64,000 nt of DNA from Pontixanthobacter gangjinensis (GCF_009827545.1 NZ_WTYS01000001.1:682001-746000); one strand, 5' to 3'. Positions 8,074 to 18,565 are shown, numbered from the stretch's first letter. Translations and numbers: made by a program. The notes: generated from the sequence alone by a model not told the origin.

Positions 8074-11000
8074 CTATTCCGCTGCAACCGTCGCTGCCTC
8101 TTCACGCTCTGCCTCTAGCTGGCGGAGCGCGCGGGCATAATCGCGCGGCATGATCTTTTTGAAGTTTGAAAGCTCTGCATCCCAATTGGTCAGCAAATCG
8201 GCGGCGCGAGCGCTGCCCGTATGCAGCTTGTGCCGCTCGATCAGAATTTTCAGGCGCTCCGCATCATGACGCAAAGGGTCGCCCATCCCTGAATCATTTA
8301 CCGAGCTACCACGGTGTTGCGGCCTTCCAGTGCCATCTTCCGCATCAGGCGCGGCTGGAATTTCCTCGATATCGACTTGAGCCATATTGCACAATTCGGC
8401 AAATTTACCATCCGGATCATAGACATAGGCGATACCTCCCGACATCCCTGCGGCAAAATTGCGTCCGGTTTTGCCCAGCACACAAACCACGCCGCCGGTC
8501 ATATATTCGCACGCATGATCGCCTGCGCCCTCGACCACAGCCAGCGCGCCCGAATTGCGAACCGCGAAACGCTCTCCCGCTACGCCGCCGAAATAGGCCT
8601 CGCCTGCAATCGCTCCGTACAGGACAGTGTTGCCAACGATGATATTTTCAGATGGATTGCGCGTGGTGCCCGAAGGCTGCTTCACAATGATCCGCCCCCC
8701 AGAAAGGCCCTTGCCGACATAGTCATTGGCGTCGCCGGTCAGATCGAGCGTGATCCCGTGCGCGAGCCATGCACCGAAGCTTTGTCCGGCAACGCCTGTC
8801 AGATTGATCTGTATGGTGTCAGGGGCAAGACCTGCGTGGCCATGCGCCCGGGCAATCACGCCCGACAGCATTGCACCGACGGTGCGGTTGACGTTGCGGA
8901 TTGGCAGATCCACTTTCACTGGCGCGCCGTGTTCGATTGCCGGCGCGCATAATTCGATCAGCTGATTGTCGAGCGCATTTTCCAATCCGTGGTCCTGCTG
9001 CTCTGTGTGGAACAGGTGCTTGCCCTCGGCCAGCTCGACCTTGTGGAGCAACCGGCCCAGATCGACGCCTTCGGCCTTCCAATGGCGCTGGACGCGTTTC
9101 ATATCGATTGTATCGACACGGCCGACCATTTCCTCGACCGTGCGGAAGCCCATCTCGGCCATAATCTGGCGCAATTCTTCAGCCACGAAGAAGAAATAAT
9201 TGATTACATGTTCGGGCGTACCGACAAAGCGTTTGCGCAGAACAGGGTCCTGCGTTGCCACTCCGACCGGGCAGGTGTTGAGATGGCATTTGCGCATCAT
9301 GATACAGCCTGCTGCTATCAGCGGGGCTGTGGCAAAGCCAAATTCGTCCGCGCCGAGTAAAGCGCCAATCGCCACATCGCGCCCGGTCCGCAAACCGCCA
9401 TCAACTTGCACCGCAATCCGGCTGCGCAGATCGTTCAACAGCAGCGTCTGCTGCGTTTCAGCAAGGCCGATTTCCCACGGGCTGCCGGCATGCGTCAGGC
9501 TGGTCAGCGGGGAGGCGCCGGTTCCGCCTTCGTAACCCGATATGGTGACGTGATCTGCCTTACATTTCGACACGCCAGCGGCGACAGTGCCCACACCCAC
9601 TTCGGATACCAGCTTGACCGAAACACGCGCTGCAGGGTTCACGTTCTTCAAATCGTGAATTAACTGCGCGAGATCTTCGATAGAATAAATGTCATGATGC
9701 GGCGGCGGCGAAATCAGCCCCACGCCGGGGGTCGAATGGCGTACTGCACCGATCCGTTTATCGACCTTGTGACCGGGCAATTGGCCGCCTTCGCCGGGCT
9801 TCGCGCCTTGTGCCATTTTGATCTGGATATCATCTGCATTGACCAGATATTCGGTGGTCACACCAAACCGGCCTGAGGCGACCTGCTTGATCCGGCTGCG
9901 CATCGAATCGCCATTGGCCATCGGCGTGAAACGCTCGACTTCCTCACCGCCTTCGCCGGTATTGGAGCGACCGCCCAAGCGGTTCATCGCAACCGCCATC
10001 GTGCTGTGCGCTTCGTGGCTGATCGAACCAAAGCTCATCGCGCCAGTGGAGAAACGCTTGACGATTTCCGTTGCGGGTTCGACTTCGCTGATATCGAGCG
10101 GTTGCGCCGCTGGCCGCAGTTCCATCAATCCACGGATGGTCAGCAGGCGCTCGGCTTGCTCGTTTATCGACTTGGCGAATTCTTCGTAATTCTTCGGATT
10201 GTTGCCGCGTACCGCGTGCTGCAGGCTGGCGACATTGCCGGGCGTCCACGCATGGTCCTCGCCGCGCAACCGGTACTGGTAGATACCGCCGACATCGAGC
10301 ATGCCCTTATAAAGCGGGTTGTCTCCGAAGGCAGTGGCGTGACGGCGCACGGCCTCCTCGGCGACTTCCTTCAGGCCGATGCCCTCAATGGTGGTCGCGG
10401 TGCCTTTGAAATATTGGTCGATGAAGTCGGAACACAGGCCAACGGCGTCGAAAATTTGCGCCCCGCAATAGGATTGGTAAGTCGAAATGCCCATTTTGGA
10501 CATGACCTTCAAAATGCCTTTGCCAACCGCTTTGACGTAATTGGCTTCGACGGCCTGCTGTGACAGATCGGCGAATTTTTCGCTGCGCAGATGTTCGAGC
10601 GTTTCAAACGCCAAATAGGGGTTGATGGCTTCTGCGCCATAGCCAGCGAGGACACAATAATGGTGCACTTCGCGCGCTTCGCCGGTTTCGACGACCAACC
10701 CGGTTTGCATCCGCAAGCCTTGGCGAACCAGATGGTGGTGGACCGCAGCGGTGGCGAGCAGCGCGGGCATCGGAATCCGATCCGGACCCTGGGCGCGGTC
10801 CGACAGGATCAGGATATTGTGATCTTGCAGCACAGCTTCGGTCGCAGCCCAGCACATTTCCTTCAGCGCCAGCGCGAGTCCATCAGCGCCCGATGCCGCA
10901 TCCCAAGTGATGTCGATTGTTTCGGTGCGGAATGCGCCATCCAATGCCGCTTCGACCGAACGAATCTTGGCTAAATCTTCGTTGGTCAAAATCGGTTGGC

Positions 11001-12714
11001 TAACTTCGAGGCGCTTATGCGTGCCAGCCTCCCTGCCAAGCAAATTGGGGCGAGGGCCAACCATCGAGAGCAGGCTCATCACCAATTCTTCGCGGATCGG
11101 ATCAATCGGCGGATTGGTCACCTGCGCGAAATTCTGCTTGAAATAATCATACAGCAGGCGGCTTTTGTTGGATAGCACGGCCAGCGGCGTATCGGTGCCC
11201 ATCGACCCGATCGGATCCTCGCCGCGGCGGCCCATCGGCTCAAGGAATTTGCTGATGTCTTCTTGCGTGTAACCGAAGCTTTGCTGGCGCTGGAGCAAGC
11301 TTTCCGACGGCTCGGGGACTTCGGATAATTCGGGCTCTACCGTGTCCAGATCGGCCAGCTTATATTGCGCCTTATCGAGCCATTCTGCGTAAGGGTGTTC
11401 TGCGGAAAGTCCCGCTTTCAGTTCGGCATCTTCGATGATCCTGCCTTCTTCAAGGTCGATCAGCAGCATTTTGCCGGGTTGAAGCCGCCACTTGCGGGTG
11501 ATGTCCTCTTCCTTGAACGGCAGCACGCCGCTTTCCGAAGCGAGGCAGACAATGTCGTCTTTGGTCACGCAGAAGCGCGCAGGGCGCAGGCCATTGCGGT
11601 CAAGCGTCGCGCCGATCTGGCGGCCATCGGTAAAGGCTACCGCTGCGGGGCCATCCCATGGCTCCATCAAGGCGGCGTGATATTCGTAAAATGCGCGCCG
11701 TTCGGCATCCATCAGCGGGTTCTTGGCCCATGCTTCGGGCATCAGTATCATCATTGCATGGGCGAGGCTGTATCCGCCTGCGAGTAGCAATTCGAGCGCA
11801 TTATCGAGGCACGCCGTATCAGACTGACCATGCGGGATCAGTGGCCACATCTTGTCAAGATCGGCACCAAGCAATTCCGATTCCATCGTCCGGCGCCGGG
11901 CGTTCATCCAGTTCACATTCCCGCGGACCGTGTTGATCTCTCCATTATGCGCCATGAAACGATAAGGGTGGGCGAGCCGCCAACTGGGAAAAGTGTTGGT
12001 CGAGAAACGCTGGTGAACAAGGCCGAGCGCGGAAATGCAGTTCGTGTCACGCAAATCGTCGTAAAACGAACCGACCTGGTTCGCGAGCAGGAGGCCTTTG
12101 TACACAATGGTTCGGCTGGAAAAGCTCGGGATGTAGCTCTTGGTCAGCTCTGGTAGATCGTGTTTTTCGGCCAGTTTGGCCAATGGATTGAGCGTCTGTT
12201 TGCGGATCACGATAAGCTTGCGCTCGAATGCGTCCTGATCGGCACAGTTTTCGCCGCGTGCGACAATGCATTGGCGAATAACCGGCATAGATTCGATCAC
12301 CGCTTTGCCAAGCCCGGCCAGCGTTGTTGGTACATCGCGCCAGCCGACCAGAATCTGGCCTTCCTTGGCGATGAATTTCTCAAGTTGCTCGGTTACAAAA
12401 TCGCGCGCTTCGCCATCTTGTGGCATAAAGCACATCGCGACCGCATAATCGCCGGCGGCAGGCAGGTCTTTGCCTTCATTCGCGGCCCAATCGCGGAATA
12501 GCGGATCGGGAGTTTGCAGCAGAATACCCGCGCCATCGCCCAGTAAAGGGTCAGCGCCGACCGCGCCGCGATGGTCGATATTGTTGAGGATTTCGAGCGC
12601 CTGCGTGACTATCGAGTGCGATTTTACACCCTTGATATGCGCGACCATGCCAACGCCGCAGGCGTCATGCTCGTTGCGCGGATCATACAGCCCTTCAGGC
12701 GCAGGGTATCCCAT
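8074..12714 (-). CDS. gltB: glutamate synthase (NADPH) large subunit
   Basis: A 1546-residue alpha subunit. The N-terminal class II glutamine amidotransferase domain begins at the catalytic cysteine in [13 protein letters not shown] (C19), which should become residue 1 after removal of a short propeptide. Central and FMN-binding synthase domains follow, with EGGEEVERF and the ammonia-tunnel region. The 3Fe-4S site is [15 protein letters not shown], and the GXGXG-repeat beta helix lies at the C-terminus (for example [14 protein letters not shown]). Glutamate synthase is the main ammonium assimilation route together with glutamine synthetase. The start ATG at 12714 has GGGA about nine bases upstream. 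It heads the gltBD operon. Confidence 0.96.
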   Translation of the reverse strand: MGYPAPEGLYDPRNEHDACGVGMVAHIKGVKSHSIVTQALEILNNIDHRGAVGADPLLGDGAGILLQTPDPLFRDWAANEGKDLPAAGDYAVAMCFMPQDGEARDFVTEQLEKFIAKEGQILVGWRDVPTTLAGLGKAVIESMPVIRQCIVARGENCADQDAFERKLIVIRKQTLNPLAKLAEKHDLPELTKSYIPSFSSRTIVYKGLLLANQVGSFYDDLRDTNCISALGLVHQRFSTNTFPSWRLAHPYRFMAHNGEINTVRGNVNWMNARRRTMESELLGADLDKMWPLIPHGQSDTACLDNALELLLAGGYSLAHAMMILMPEAWAKNPLMDAERRAFYEYHAALMEPWDGPAAVAFTDGRQIGATLDRNGLRPARFCVTKDDIVCLASESGVLPFKEEDITRKWRLQPGKMLLIDLEEGRIIEDAELKAGLSAEHPYAEWLDKAQYKLADLDTVEPELSEVPEPSESLLQRQQSFGYTQEDISKFLEPMGRRGEDPIGSMGTDTPLAVLSNKSRLLYDYFKQNFAQVTNPPIDPIREELVMSLLSMVGPRPNLLGREAGTHKRLEVSQPILTNEDLAKIRSVEAALDGAFRTETIDITWDAASGADGLALALKEMCWAATEAVLQDHNILILSDRAQGPDRIPMPALLATAAVHHHLVRQGLRMQTGLVVETGEAREVHHYCVLAGYGAEAINPYLAFETLEHLRSEKFADLSQQAVEANYVKAVGKGILKVMSKMGISTYQSYCGAQIFDAVGLCSDFIDQYFKGTATTIEGIGLKEVAEEAVRRHATAFGDNPLYKGMLDVGGIYQYRLRGEDHAWTPGNVASLQHAVRGNNPKNYEEFAKSINEQAERLLTIRGLMELRPAAQPLDISEVEPATEIVKRFSTGAMSFGSISHEAHSTMAVAMNRLGGRSNTGEGGEEVERFTPMANGDSMRSRIKQVASGRFGVTTEYLVNADDIQIKMAQGAKPGEGGQLPGHKVDKRIGAVRHSTPGVGLISPPPHHDIYSIEDLAQLIHDLKNVNPAARVSVKLVSEVGVGTVAAGVSKCKADHVTISGYEGGTGASPLTSLTHAGSPWEIGLAETQQTLLLNDLRSRIAVQVDGGLRTGRDVAIGALLGADEFGFATAPLIAAGCIMMRKCHLNTCPVGVATQDPVLRKRFVGTPEHVINYFFFVAEELRQIMAEMGFRTVEEMVGRVDTIDMKRVQRHWKAEGVDLGRLLHKVELAEGKHLFHTEQQDHGLENALDNQLIELCAPAIEHGAPVKVDLPIRNVNRTVGAMLSGVIARAHGHAGLAPDTIQINLTGVAGQSFGAWLAHGITLDLTGDANDYVGKGLSGGRIIVKQPSGTTRNPSENIIVGNTVLYGAIAGEAYFGGVAGERFAVRNSGALAVVEGAGDHACEYMTGGVVCVLGKTGRNFAAGMSGGIAYVYDPDGKFAELCNMAQVDIEEIPAAPDAEDGTGRPQHRGSSVNDSGMGDPLRHDAERLKILIERHKLHTGSARAADLLTNWDAELSNFKKIMPRDYARALRQLEAEREEAATVAAE

Positions 12715-12793
12715 TCTTGTGTCCCATCATTATCAGGTGCCAGATCCCGGGCGCCATGCGTCCGATCTGGCTATGTCGTGGCCTATATCCATC

Positions 12794-12799
12794 ATTATA
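12794..12799 (-). promoter_or_regulatory. candidate -10 box for gltBD
   Basis: A perfect TATAAT on the minus strand, 80 bases upstream of the gltB start. The region 17 bases further upstream does not resemble TTGACA, so this could be an activator-dependent promoter or a chance match. Confidence 0.3.
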
Positions 12800-12949
12800 C
12801 CCGGCGCACGGGCACTGAATATGTCGCACAACATGACAATGAAGAAATGAAATGATTTTTGCAACTGCGAAGAGGCAAGATATCGTATGCACTGGCCAAG
12901 CGCAGCGATGCAACGTTACGGCATCGCAGTTTGCCGCGGCTTGCGCATG

Positions 12950-12981
12950 GTAAAGGCCCACCAATCACTCGGCGGGCCCTT
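12950..12981 (-). terminator. intrinsic terminator of the 704-residue protein gene
   Basis: On the minus strand an 11-bp stem (AAGGGCCCGCC pairing with GGTGGGCCTTT through two G-T wobbles) closes an 8-base loop and ends in TTT. It lies 40-70 bases beyond the stop of the gene at 13021-15135 and separates it from gltB. Confidence 0.6.
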
Positions 12982-13020
12982 GCTATATGAATTTGGAATC
13001 AACCGGAAGCAGCCGAAGTG

Positions 13021-15135
13021 TTAGGCCGTGCCGCTCATCCTTTGGAGTTTTTCCAAAGCTTCGCGCAGGGCGCGTTCGGTTTGCCCGGCATTATGGGCTG
13101 TGGGTCGATTTGTGTTCACGGCTGGTGCGTCAGAAACCGGCGCGTCAAATGGCCTCGGAGCGTTAGCGGCCTCGACTTCGCGCCCGTTCATTATCGGATT
13201 TCTGGTTGGCCCATCCGGCGCAGGCGATGCCTGGCGCTGATCTTGGCCGGGGAATACGACGACCGGTTCGCTGGAAGAAGCGCCAACATCTTCGTCGTCA
13301 ATCCGAACGAATTCCTGATTCGCGCTGAACTGGCTCTTCATGCTCAGCAAGGAACTGTAGGCGCTTTCTTCGGCGGTCTCCTCGTGATTATCGGGCGCAG
13401 TGTGCTGGGCGGCATGTGCCACAGGCACTTCCGAAACCGGGGCAGGCGCATCCGCTGCCTGCGGAGCGGCAAATCTTGGTTGAGGCGAGATACCTTGAGA
13501 AGACGCTGTCAGAGGCCCCGACGCATTATCTGATGCCTTGGGTTCGGTCGAAAATCCAGCTGTCTGGTTAAAGGACCGCGAATTGGAGCTAAGCCTTAAA
13601 GACAGACCGTGGACTTCATCAACCTCATCGTCGCTATCCTCTGCGCCAAACTCCTCATGATCAAACGGACGTAGCGCAAACGGTATGGCGGCGGGCTGCG
13701 CCTCAGGCGCTGACTGGGCGGATACTGCCTGCCGAGAATCGAATTGCGGCACGGTTTCCGTGGGCGCTGGGGCGTGAGCCGGGATCGTTTCAGCTTCGCC
13801 TGCGGGCACAGGGTTTGACCGGCGGAACACCAAGGGGGCTGCAGTCTCGGCCGGGATATTCACCGGGTTTTCAACCACTGGCTCTTCGGTCACTTTGGCC
13901 TGTACGGGGGCCTGTACGGGGGTCTGTACCGGAGCGTGCGCAGCCGTGCGTTCGGATGCGGCATTTGACTGCAATGCTGCTGCGAACCGTTCGACCAATT
14001 CGGCCATGCTCAATTCGCGCAGATCGCGTGCAAATGGGTTGGCCGCCTGTGCCGGTGCTTGTGCTGGCGCAGATGCAAACCCTTGCGGAGCAGGGGTGGA
14101 AGGAGCCTCTGATTGCGGCGGTGCAAACGGTCTAGCGGGTGACTCGGGCTCGTCAGAAAATTGCGCGAACGGGTTATAGGTCGTATCAGAATCACGAGCT
14201 TCCGCCCTGATCCGCTCAACGTCTGCCTCGATGCTTTCAATGGCACCAAAGGCTGGACGGGTCTGTTCATTGTTCACTTGGAATTCCTGTTCCATCTCGT
14301 TTGCAGGGCTGGAGAAATCATCGTCCATCACTGCGTGGAAATCGACACCTGTGCTGCTGCTGGCGGTTGGCGCGTCGAAGGGTCTCGAAGCATCTGACGA
14401 TCTGGTGAACTCGGCCGTAATTGGGTTCTCCTCCAGTGCCAGTTCGGCCAATTCCAAAGGTTCTGGCGCGGGCTTCTCGGGCTCATCGTATCCCGGCTGA
14501 TATAGGGGGCTGTCGAAGCCAGCTGCGCCACCTGGCAGTGGAGCTGACTCCAAGAAATCGCTTGGGCCGCTGTCATCGGTTACCGCAAGCGAGCGGCGCT
14601 TCCCGCGGTAAGCCATGGCATTTGATTGTCCGGCCTCTTGCGCATCCAATGCAGCAGGCGCCTCGCGGCTTAATGGCGCGTCCAGGCCATCATGCCCGAG
14701 TTCTTCATGAGCAGAGATCGGCTTCTTCGTTTGCGGGATGTGTTCGTCAAATTCATAATTACCTGCAGGCGCTGCGCTGTCATTGCGCCGCATAATCGCG
14801 GCGGCGTCCGATTTCTGCGCTCTGGCGACTTTGCGTGCGATCAGAAGCCCCGCTACCGCGCCAATCACCGCACTGAACCCTGCAATCATCAATCGAGCGG
14901 TGGTTCCAAGCGGTGGTTGAGCGGCCTCAACGACCGATGCGATACCCGTCACCACTGTCAATTTTTCGAAGACGGCACCGGGTATAACCAAGCTGCCAAA
15001 GCCGAGCAAAGCGGCGAACCATAGAGCCACCACCACCGGGAAAATCGGATGTGAGCTAAGCGGCGCTTGCTTTGTCTTGCCTGATTTTTTTGTGCCCGGC
15101 ACGAATAGTTCCCTGTTGCTTGGCGATCCTGCCAT
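13021..15135 (-). CDS. membrane-anchored, largely disordered protein of unknown function
   Basis: A 704-residue protein I do not recognise. Two hydrophobic segments (about residues 31-52 and 81-100) are followed by roughly 600 residues rich in Ala, Pro, Glu and Ser, with repeated short patterns such as PAPTET, APVQ and RPFDAP, and almost no predicted fold. A small helical patch, LSMAELVERFAAALQSN, and a helical C-terminus (ALREALEKLQRMSG) stand out. The ATG at 15135 is preferred over one at 15171 because it falls four bases after the stop of the exosortase-type glycosyltransferase, whereas the earlier start would overlap it by 32. The arrangement suggests one operon and a possible link to polysaccharide export or envelope organisation, which is inference only. 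Confidence 0.75.
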   Translation of the reverse strand: MAGSPSNRELFVPGTKKSGKTKQAPLSSHPIFPVVVALWFAALLGFGSLVIPGAVFEKLTVVTGIASVVEAAQPPLGTTARLMIAGFSAVIGAVAGLLIARKVARAQKSDAAAIMRRNDSAAPAGNYEFDEHIPQTKKPISAHEELGHDGLDAPLSREAPAALDAQEAGQSNAMAYRGKRRSLAVTDDSGPSDFLESAPLPGGAAGFDSPLYQPGYDEPEKPAPEPLELAELALEENPITAEFTRSSDASRPFDAPTASSSTGVDFHAVMDDDFSSPANEMEQEFQVNNEQTRPAFGAIESIEADVERIRAEARDSDTTYNPFAQFSDEPESPARPFAPPQSEAPSTPAPQGFASAPAQAPAQAANPFARDLRELSMAELVERFAAALQSNAASERTAAHAPVQTPVQAPVQAKVTEEPVVENPVNIPAETAAPLVFRRSNPVPAGEAETIPAHAPAPTETVPQFDSRQAVSAQSAPEAQPAAIPFALRPFDHEEFGAEDSDDEVDEVHGLSLRLSSNSRSFNQTAGFSTEPKASDNASGPLTASSQGISPQPRFAAPQAADAPAPVSEVPVAHAAQHTAPDNHEETAEESAYSSLLSMKSQFSANQEFVRIDDEDVGASSSEPVVVFPGQDQRQASPAPDGPTRNPIMNGREVEAANAPRPFDAPVSDAPAVNTNRPTAHNAGQTERALREALEKLQRMSGTA

Positions 15136-15139
15136 GCGC

Positions 15140-16384
15140 CTATGCGGCACTCGGCATTTCCCCATCTCCACGCTTCGCTAGCAAATGATGGTAAACAGAT
15201 TGATAACGATGAATGTTCTTCGCCCAATCATGCCCGCTTGCAACATGTGTTCGGGCGCGGGCTTTCATTGCATCCCAATCGCCCGAACGGTCGATCAAAT
15301 CGGATAATGCTTCCGCCGCGCCCACCGGATCATCGGCAGGAAACAGAATGCCGGTGACCCCGTGGGTGATCAGTTCTCGGTGTCCGCCAACATCCGATGC
15401 AGCGACAATGCGCCGCTGGGCCATCGCTTCCAGCGGTTTGAGCGGGGTGACCAGATCGGTCAGCCTGCTGCGTTTGCGGGGATAGGCCAGCACATCAACC
15501 AACGAGTAATATTGCTCGACTTCGGAATGGGGCACACGGCCAGTAAAATATATATCCCTCGCTGCGGGCGATGACGCTGCTTGCGCGCGCAGCGCGTCAT
15601 CCATCGGGCCGCCACCCACCAGCAGCAATTGCGTTCCGGGCTGTTTTTGCTGCAATGCGGGCATGGCGGCTATCAGGTCATCTAGCCCCTCATAATCATA
15701 GAAACTGCCGATAAAGCCGATCACTGGCCGGTCGCTCAAACCAAGTTTTGCCGCCAGTGCATCATCGCGCGCCGGCGGATCGCCGAACATGGAAAGATCA
15801 ACCCCATTGGGCGAGACCCCAATTTTCCCTCCGTCGAAACCGCGCGCGATGAGATCGTCGCGCAAGCCATCGCAAATTGTGAAAACCGCGTCGGCACCGC
15901 CAATCACCCGGTTCTCCAGCATCCGCGTCATCCGGTATTTGACCGAATTCTCGCTGCCAGTGCCATTGCCCACTGCGGCATCTTCCCAGAAGGCGCGGAT
16001 TTCATAGACCAGCGGGATACCCAATTGTTTGGCCGCCCGCAGACCCGCCTGACCGCAAAGAGCGGGCGAATGCGCATGGAGCACATCGGGCTGCCATTGC
16101 CCGGCGACCCGCACGATGCTGTCGGTCAGCGCGGCAATCTCACGCCATTCGCGAACGCCAACGGGGCCTTCTGCCTTGCCGCGAGTGCGATAGAATTCAA
16201 GCCCTTCGACTTGTTCCGCCAAATGCCCGCATTCTGTTTGTTGACTGTCCTTATGCCGCTGTCCGGTAACCCCGCAAACCGCCATTCCGGCGACCTGCTG
16301 ACTCTTCAATATGGCGCGGGTCCGAAATGTATATCCGCTGTGAAGTGGTAGCGAATGATCGAGGATATGCAGAATTCTTGTCAT
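15140..16384 (-). CDS. exosortase-A-associated glycosyltransferase (GT4, Daro_2409-like)
   Basis: A 414-residue GT4-fold glycosyltransferase. The start RILHILDHSLPLHSGYTFR is characteristic of the subfamily that accompanies exosortase A and PEP-CTERM polysaccharide loci. The GT-B features include HAHSPALCGQAG, IGFIGSFYDYEG, LLLVGGGP and the donor-site PLKPLEAMAQ region. The ATG at 16384 places this motif at residue 3; an in-frame start at 16405 would add only seven residues. It probably acts on the cytoplasmic face, adding a sugar to a lipid-linked intermediate. It is divergent from a small ORF and the O-ligase at 16.5-18 kb. The exosortase itself is not in the window. Donor and acceptor are unknown. 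Confidence 0.87.
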   Translation of the reverse strand: MTRILHILDHSLPLHSGYTFRTRAILKSQQVAGMAVCGVTGQRHKDSQQTECGHLAEQVEGLEFYRTRGKAEGPVGVREWREIAALTDSIVRVAGQWQPDVLHAHSPALCGQAGLRAAKQLGIPLVYEIRAFWEDAAVGNGTGSENSVKYRMTRMLENRVIGGADAVFTICDGLRDDLIARGFDGGKIGVSPNGVDLSMFGDPPARDDALAAKLGLSDRPVIGFIGSFYDYEGLDDLIAAMPALQQKQPGTQLLLVGGGPMDDALRAQAASSPAARDIYFTGRVPHSEVEQYYSLVDVLAYPRKRSRLTDLVTPLKPLEAMAQRRIVAASDVGGHRELITHGVTGILFPADDPVGAAEALSDLIDRSGDWDAMKARARTHVASGHDWAKNIHRYQSVYHHLLAKRGDGEMPSAA

Positions 16385-16474
16385 GACCAACCCTTGGCAA
16401 AACAACCTTAACGTCGCGTCAACACCCCGCTGTTACTGACCCTATCAACTGCCGATGGAGCGCACAGAACCGAC

Positions 16475-16651
16475 GTGATTGATTATTTCGCCCTTGGATT
16501 GACTCACGCGTTGATTCTGCTCGCGGTAATTCGTCTTGCCGGGCGCAAGGATCTGGATGATGATCCGGCCCTGCCTGATCTGCGCAAGAAAACTCTGCCC
16601 ACCAGTTCGCCTGCTGATTCGATTACAGCGCAAAGTGACCGCGATGCTTGA
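16475..16651 (+). CDS. small single-pass membrane protein, unannotated type
   Basis: A 58-codon ORF from GTG 16475 to TGA 16651, too short for most gene callers. It encodes one hydrophobic helix (YFALGLTHALILLAVIRLAG, about residues 4-23) followed by a polar, acidic tail with DLDDDPALPDLRKK. Its stop overlaps the ATG of the ligase by eight bases (ATGCTTGA), the geometry of translational coupling, and its body fills most of the gap upstream of the ligase. The ribosome-binding site is weak (GGAG about 14 bases upstream). I do not recognise a family. It may assist the ligase or simply couple its translation; it could also be a chance ORF. Confidence 0.45.
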   Translation: MIDYFALGLTHALILLAVIRLAGRKDLDDDPALPDLRKKTLPTSSPADSITAQSDRDA

Positions 16652-18026
16652 TCTCGCGCTGTTCTTTTTCCTGATTGCGTTTGTCGCGATTGGTTTCCGG
16701 CGTCCGTATGTCTGGGTGCTGGCATATCTTTACGTCGATATTTTGGCACCAGGTAAAATGGGCTGGACATTCATGCCACTCCTGTCGCCTTCGCTGCTGA
16801 CATTTTGCGCGGCCTTTGCCGGATGGCTCATTGCCGATCCCAAGAGAGGCAGCCGGTTCACTCTTCGGCAGGGGTTGATGCTGGCGTTGCTGCTATATTG
16901 CTGGTGGACCACCATGAATGCCGATTTTCCTGATTCTGCAGGAGAGAAATGGTCATGGGTCTGGAAGGCGCTGGTTTTCGGCATTTTCCTTCCGCTTACG
17001 TTGACCACGCGGCTGAGGATCGAAAGCGCGGTGCTGATAATGGTCTTGTCAGCCGGCGCGATCATCATCAGCGCGGGTATTAAAATTGTTGCAGGCGGCG
17101 GCGGATATGAACGCAACCTGTTCTTCGTAAACGACAATAGCGGCCTTTATGAAAGCTCGACTTTGGCGACGGTGGCGATTTGCATGATACCTATAATCAT
17201 CTGGCTGGTTCGATACGGGACCGTATATGTGGCCGATTGGCGGGTGAAGCTATTCGCAGCAGGACTGATTTTCGCATGTCTGCTAATCCCGATCGGGACC
17301 GAGGCAAGGACCGGATTATTGTGCATTGTGGCGTTGTTCGGGCTGGCACTGCGCGATATCAAAAAGCGGCTGACATTCCTGGTCGCAGGCGGCGCGCTAT
17401 GTCTGGTTGCGCTGCCGTTTCTGCCGCAGAGCTATTACGAGCGGATGGCAACCCTGGGCAGCACCGACGGTGACGAATCGGCTTCAACCAGGGTCGCCGT
17501 TTGGCAATGGACCATCGATTATGCGATGGAAAAACCAACCGGCGGAGGCTTTGATGCATTCCGGGGCAATAAATTCACCTATGATATGCCGGTCAAGGAA
17601 CAGCAGGGTAACACAACTGCGATTGAATATCGCGAAGTGACCGATAATGGCCGCGCCTATCATTCTGCGGTATTTGAAATGCTGGGTGAGCAAGGTTGGC
17701 CCGGGCTATTTATCTGGGTTTGGCTGCACGCGCTGGGCCTGTGGCATATGGAACGCATCCGGCGCAAATGGCGCAACCGGACAGGTGACGGCGAATTATG
17801 GCAGGCACCGCTCGCCAGCGCGCTGCAGAATGCCCAGATTATCGCGTTGGTTGGGTCGCTGTTCCAAGGCATCGCCTACCAGCCGTTCATTCTAATGGTC
17901 ATCGGTCTGCAATGTGCGCTGTGGACCTATTGCAAACGGCTCGAGTCGAAGGACCGCAAAGTCCCGTTCCAACTGCGCCGCGAACAGGGAGCTTTGCCCT
18001 CTGGCGATGCCGTAGCGGCACCTTGA
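16644..18026 (+). CDS. exosortase-A-associated O-glycosylation ligase (Wzy/O-antigen ligase-like)
   Basis: A 460-residue integral membrane protein with about ten hydrophobic segments and a large periplasmic loop (about residues 250-350) typical of the O-antigen ligase/Wzy superfamily. The N-terminal run LFFFLIAFVAIGFRRPYVWV and the motif YLYVDILAPGKMGW match the subfamily found next to exosortase A, thought to transfer polysaccharide to protein or lipid acceptors. The ATG at 16644 starts right at the first membrane helix; the frame is open back to 16536, but that would add a polar stretch and overlap the small ORF entirely. Substrate and acceptor are not known. Confidence 0.85.
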   Translation: MLDLALFFFLIAFVAIGFRRPYVWVLAYLYVDILAPGKMGWTFMPLLSPSLLTFCAAFAGWLIADPKRGSRFTLRQGLMLALLLYCWWTTMNADFPDSAGEKWSWVWKALVFGIFLPLTLTTRLRIESAVLIMVLSAGAIIISAGIKIVAGGGGYERNLFFVNDNSGLYESSTLATVAICMIPIIIWLVRYGTVYVADWRVKLFAAGLIFACLLIPIGTEARTGLLCIVALFGLALRDIKKRLTFLVAGGALCLVALPFLPQSYYERMATLGSTDGDESASTRVAVWQWTIDYAMEKPTGGGFDAFRGNKFTYDMPVKEQQGNTTAIEYREVTDNGRAYHSAVFEMLGEQGWPGLFIWVWLHALGLWHMERIRRKWRNRTGDGELWQAPLASALQNAQIIALVGSLFQGIAYQPFILMVIGLQCALWTYCKRLESKDRKVPFQLRREQGALPSGDAVAAP

Positions 18027-18070
18027 CGTTTACGGAAACCTATTTGCGCTAAACGCTTTCATGCTCCATG

Positions 18071-18094
18071 TAGCTGCTCAACACCTTGCAGCTA
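18071..18094. repeat. 7-bp inverted repeat upstream of the MaoC gene
   Basis: TAGCTGC (18071-18077) and GCAGCTA (18088-18094) form a perfect inverted repeat with a 10-base spacer, ending about 14 bases before the MaoC start. It may be an operator or a hairpin near the ribosome-binding site (AGGAGAGG follows it). Confidence 0.5.
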
Positions 18095-18108
18095 TATAGG
18101 AGAGGCAT

Positions 18109-18558
18109 ATGACCCCGCAGGAAATCGCAGCCAAGACAGGCGAAGTCATCGGAACCAGCGAATGGGCCGAGATGAGCCAGGAGCGCATCAACCAGTTTGC
18201 CGATGCAACCGGCGATCACCAGTTCATCCATATCAATGAAGAAGCCGCCAAGATGACGCCGTTCGGCGGCACTATCGCGCATGGCTTCCTGACTTTGTCG
18301 ATGATCCCTTATCTCAGCGCCGAATCGGATATTCCGCGTATGGAAGGCGTCAAGATGGGCGTGAATTATGGCGGTAACAAAACCCGTTTCATCGCCCCTG
18401 TCCGCAGCGGAAAGCGCATTCGCGGCCATTGGAAGCTGATCGAAATGGTCGAAAAGCGTCCCGGGCAATGGCAGCAGACTTGCGAAATTACGATCGAGAT
18501 CGAAGGCGAAGATAAGCCTGCTTTGATCACCGAATGGATCACCATGTTCTTCGTCTGA
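18109..18558 (+). CDS. MaoC-family (R)-specific enoyl-CoA hydratase-like protein
   Basis: A 149-residue single-hotdog hydratase. The signature FADATGDHQFIHINEEAA (residues 30-47) carries the catalytic pair D36 and H41, followed by FGGTIAHGFLTLSM. Such proteins hydrate trans-2-enoyl-CoA to (R)-3-hydroxyacyl-CoA and can feed PHA synthesis (PhaJ-like) or act in acyl-chain degradation. A strong Shine-Dalgarno (AGGAGAGG) precedes the ATG. A thiolase follows 117 bases later on the same strand, and phaZ is encoded 2 kb downstream on the opposite strand, which favours a role in PHA or fatty acid metabolism. The exact acyl chain is not predictable. Confidence 0.85.
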   Translation: MTPQEIAAKTGEVIGTSEWAEMSQERINQFADATGDHQFIHINEEAAKMTPFGGTIAHGFLTLSMIPYLSAESDIPRMEGVKMGVNYGGNKTRFIAPVRSGKRIRGHWKLIEMVEKRPGQWQQTCEITIEIEGEDKPALITEWITMFFV

Positions 18559-18565
18559 TATTATC

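Larger units (their letters stand above)
12715..13020. other. 306-base intergenic region upstream of gltB
   Basis: No gene is seen. Reading on the minus strand it contains, in order, a transcription terminator for the upstream gene (12950-12981), a 7-bp perfect inverted repeat (GCGATGC at 12905-12911 with GCATCGC at 12921-12927) and a TATAAT hexamer at 12794-12799 that could be the gltBD -10 box. No good -35 hexamer was found at 16-18 bases. Confidence 0.6.

Noticed and set aside
7199-8140. 313-codon open frame on the plus strand opposite gltD
   Set aside because: Shadow of gltD, whose FeS and nucleotide-binding motifs are complete on the minus strand.
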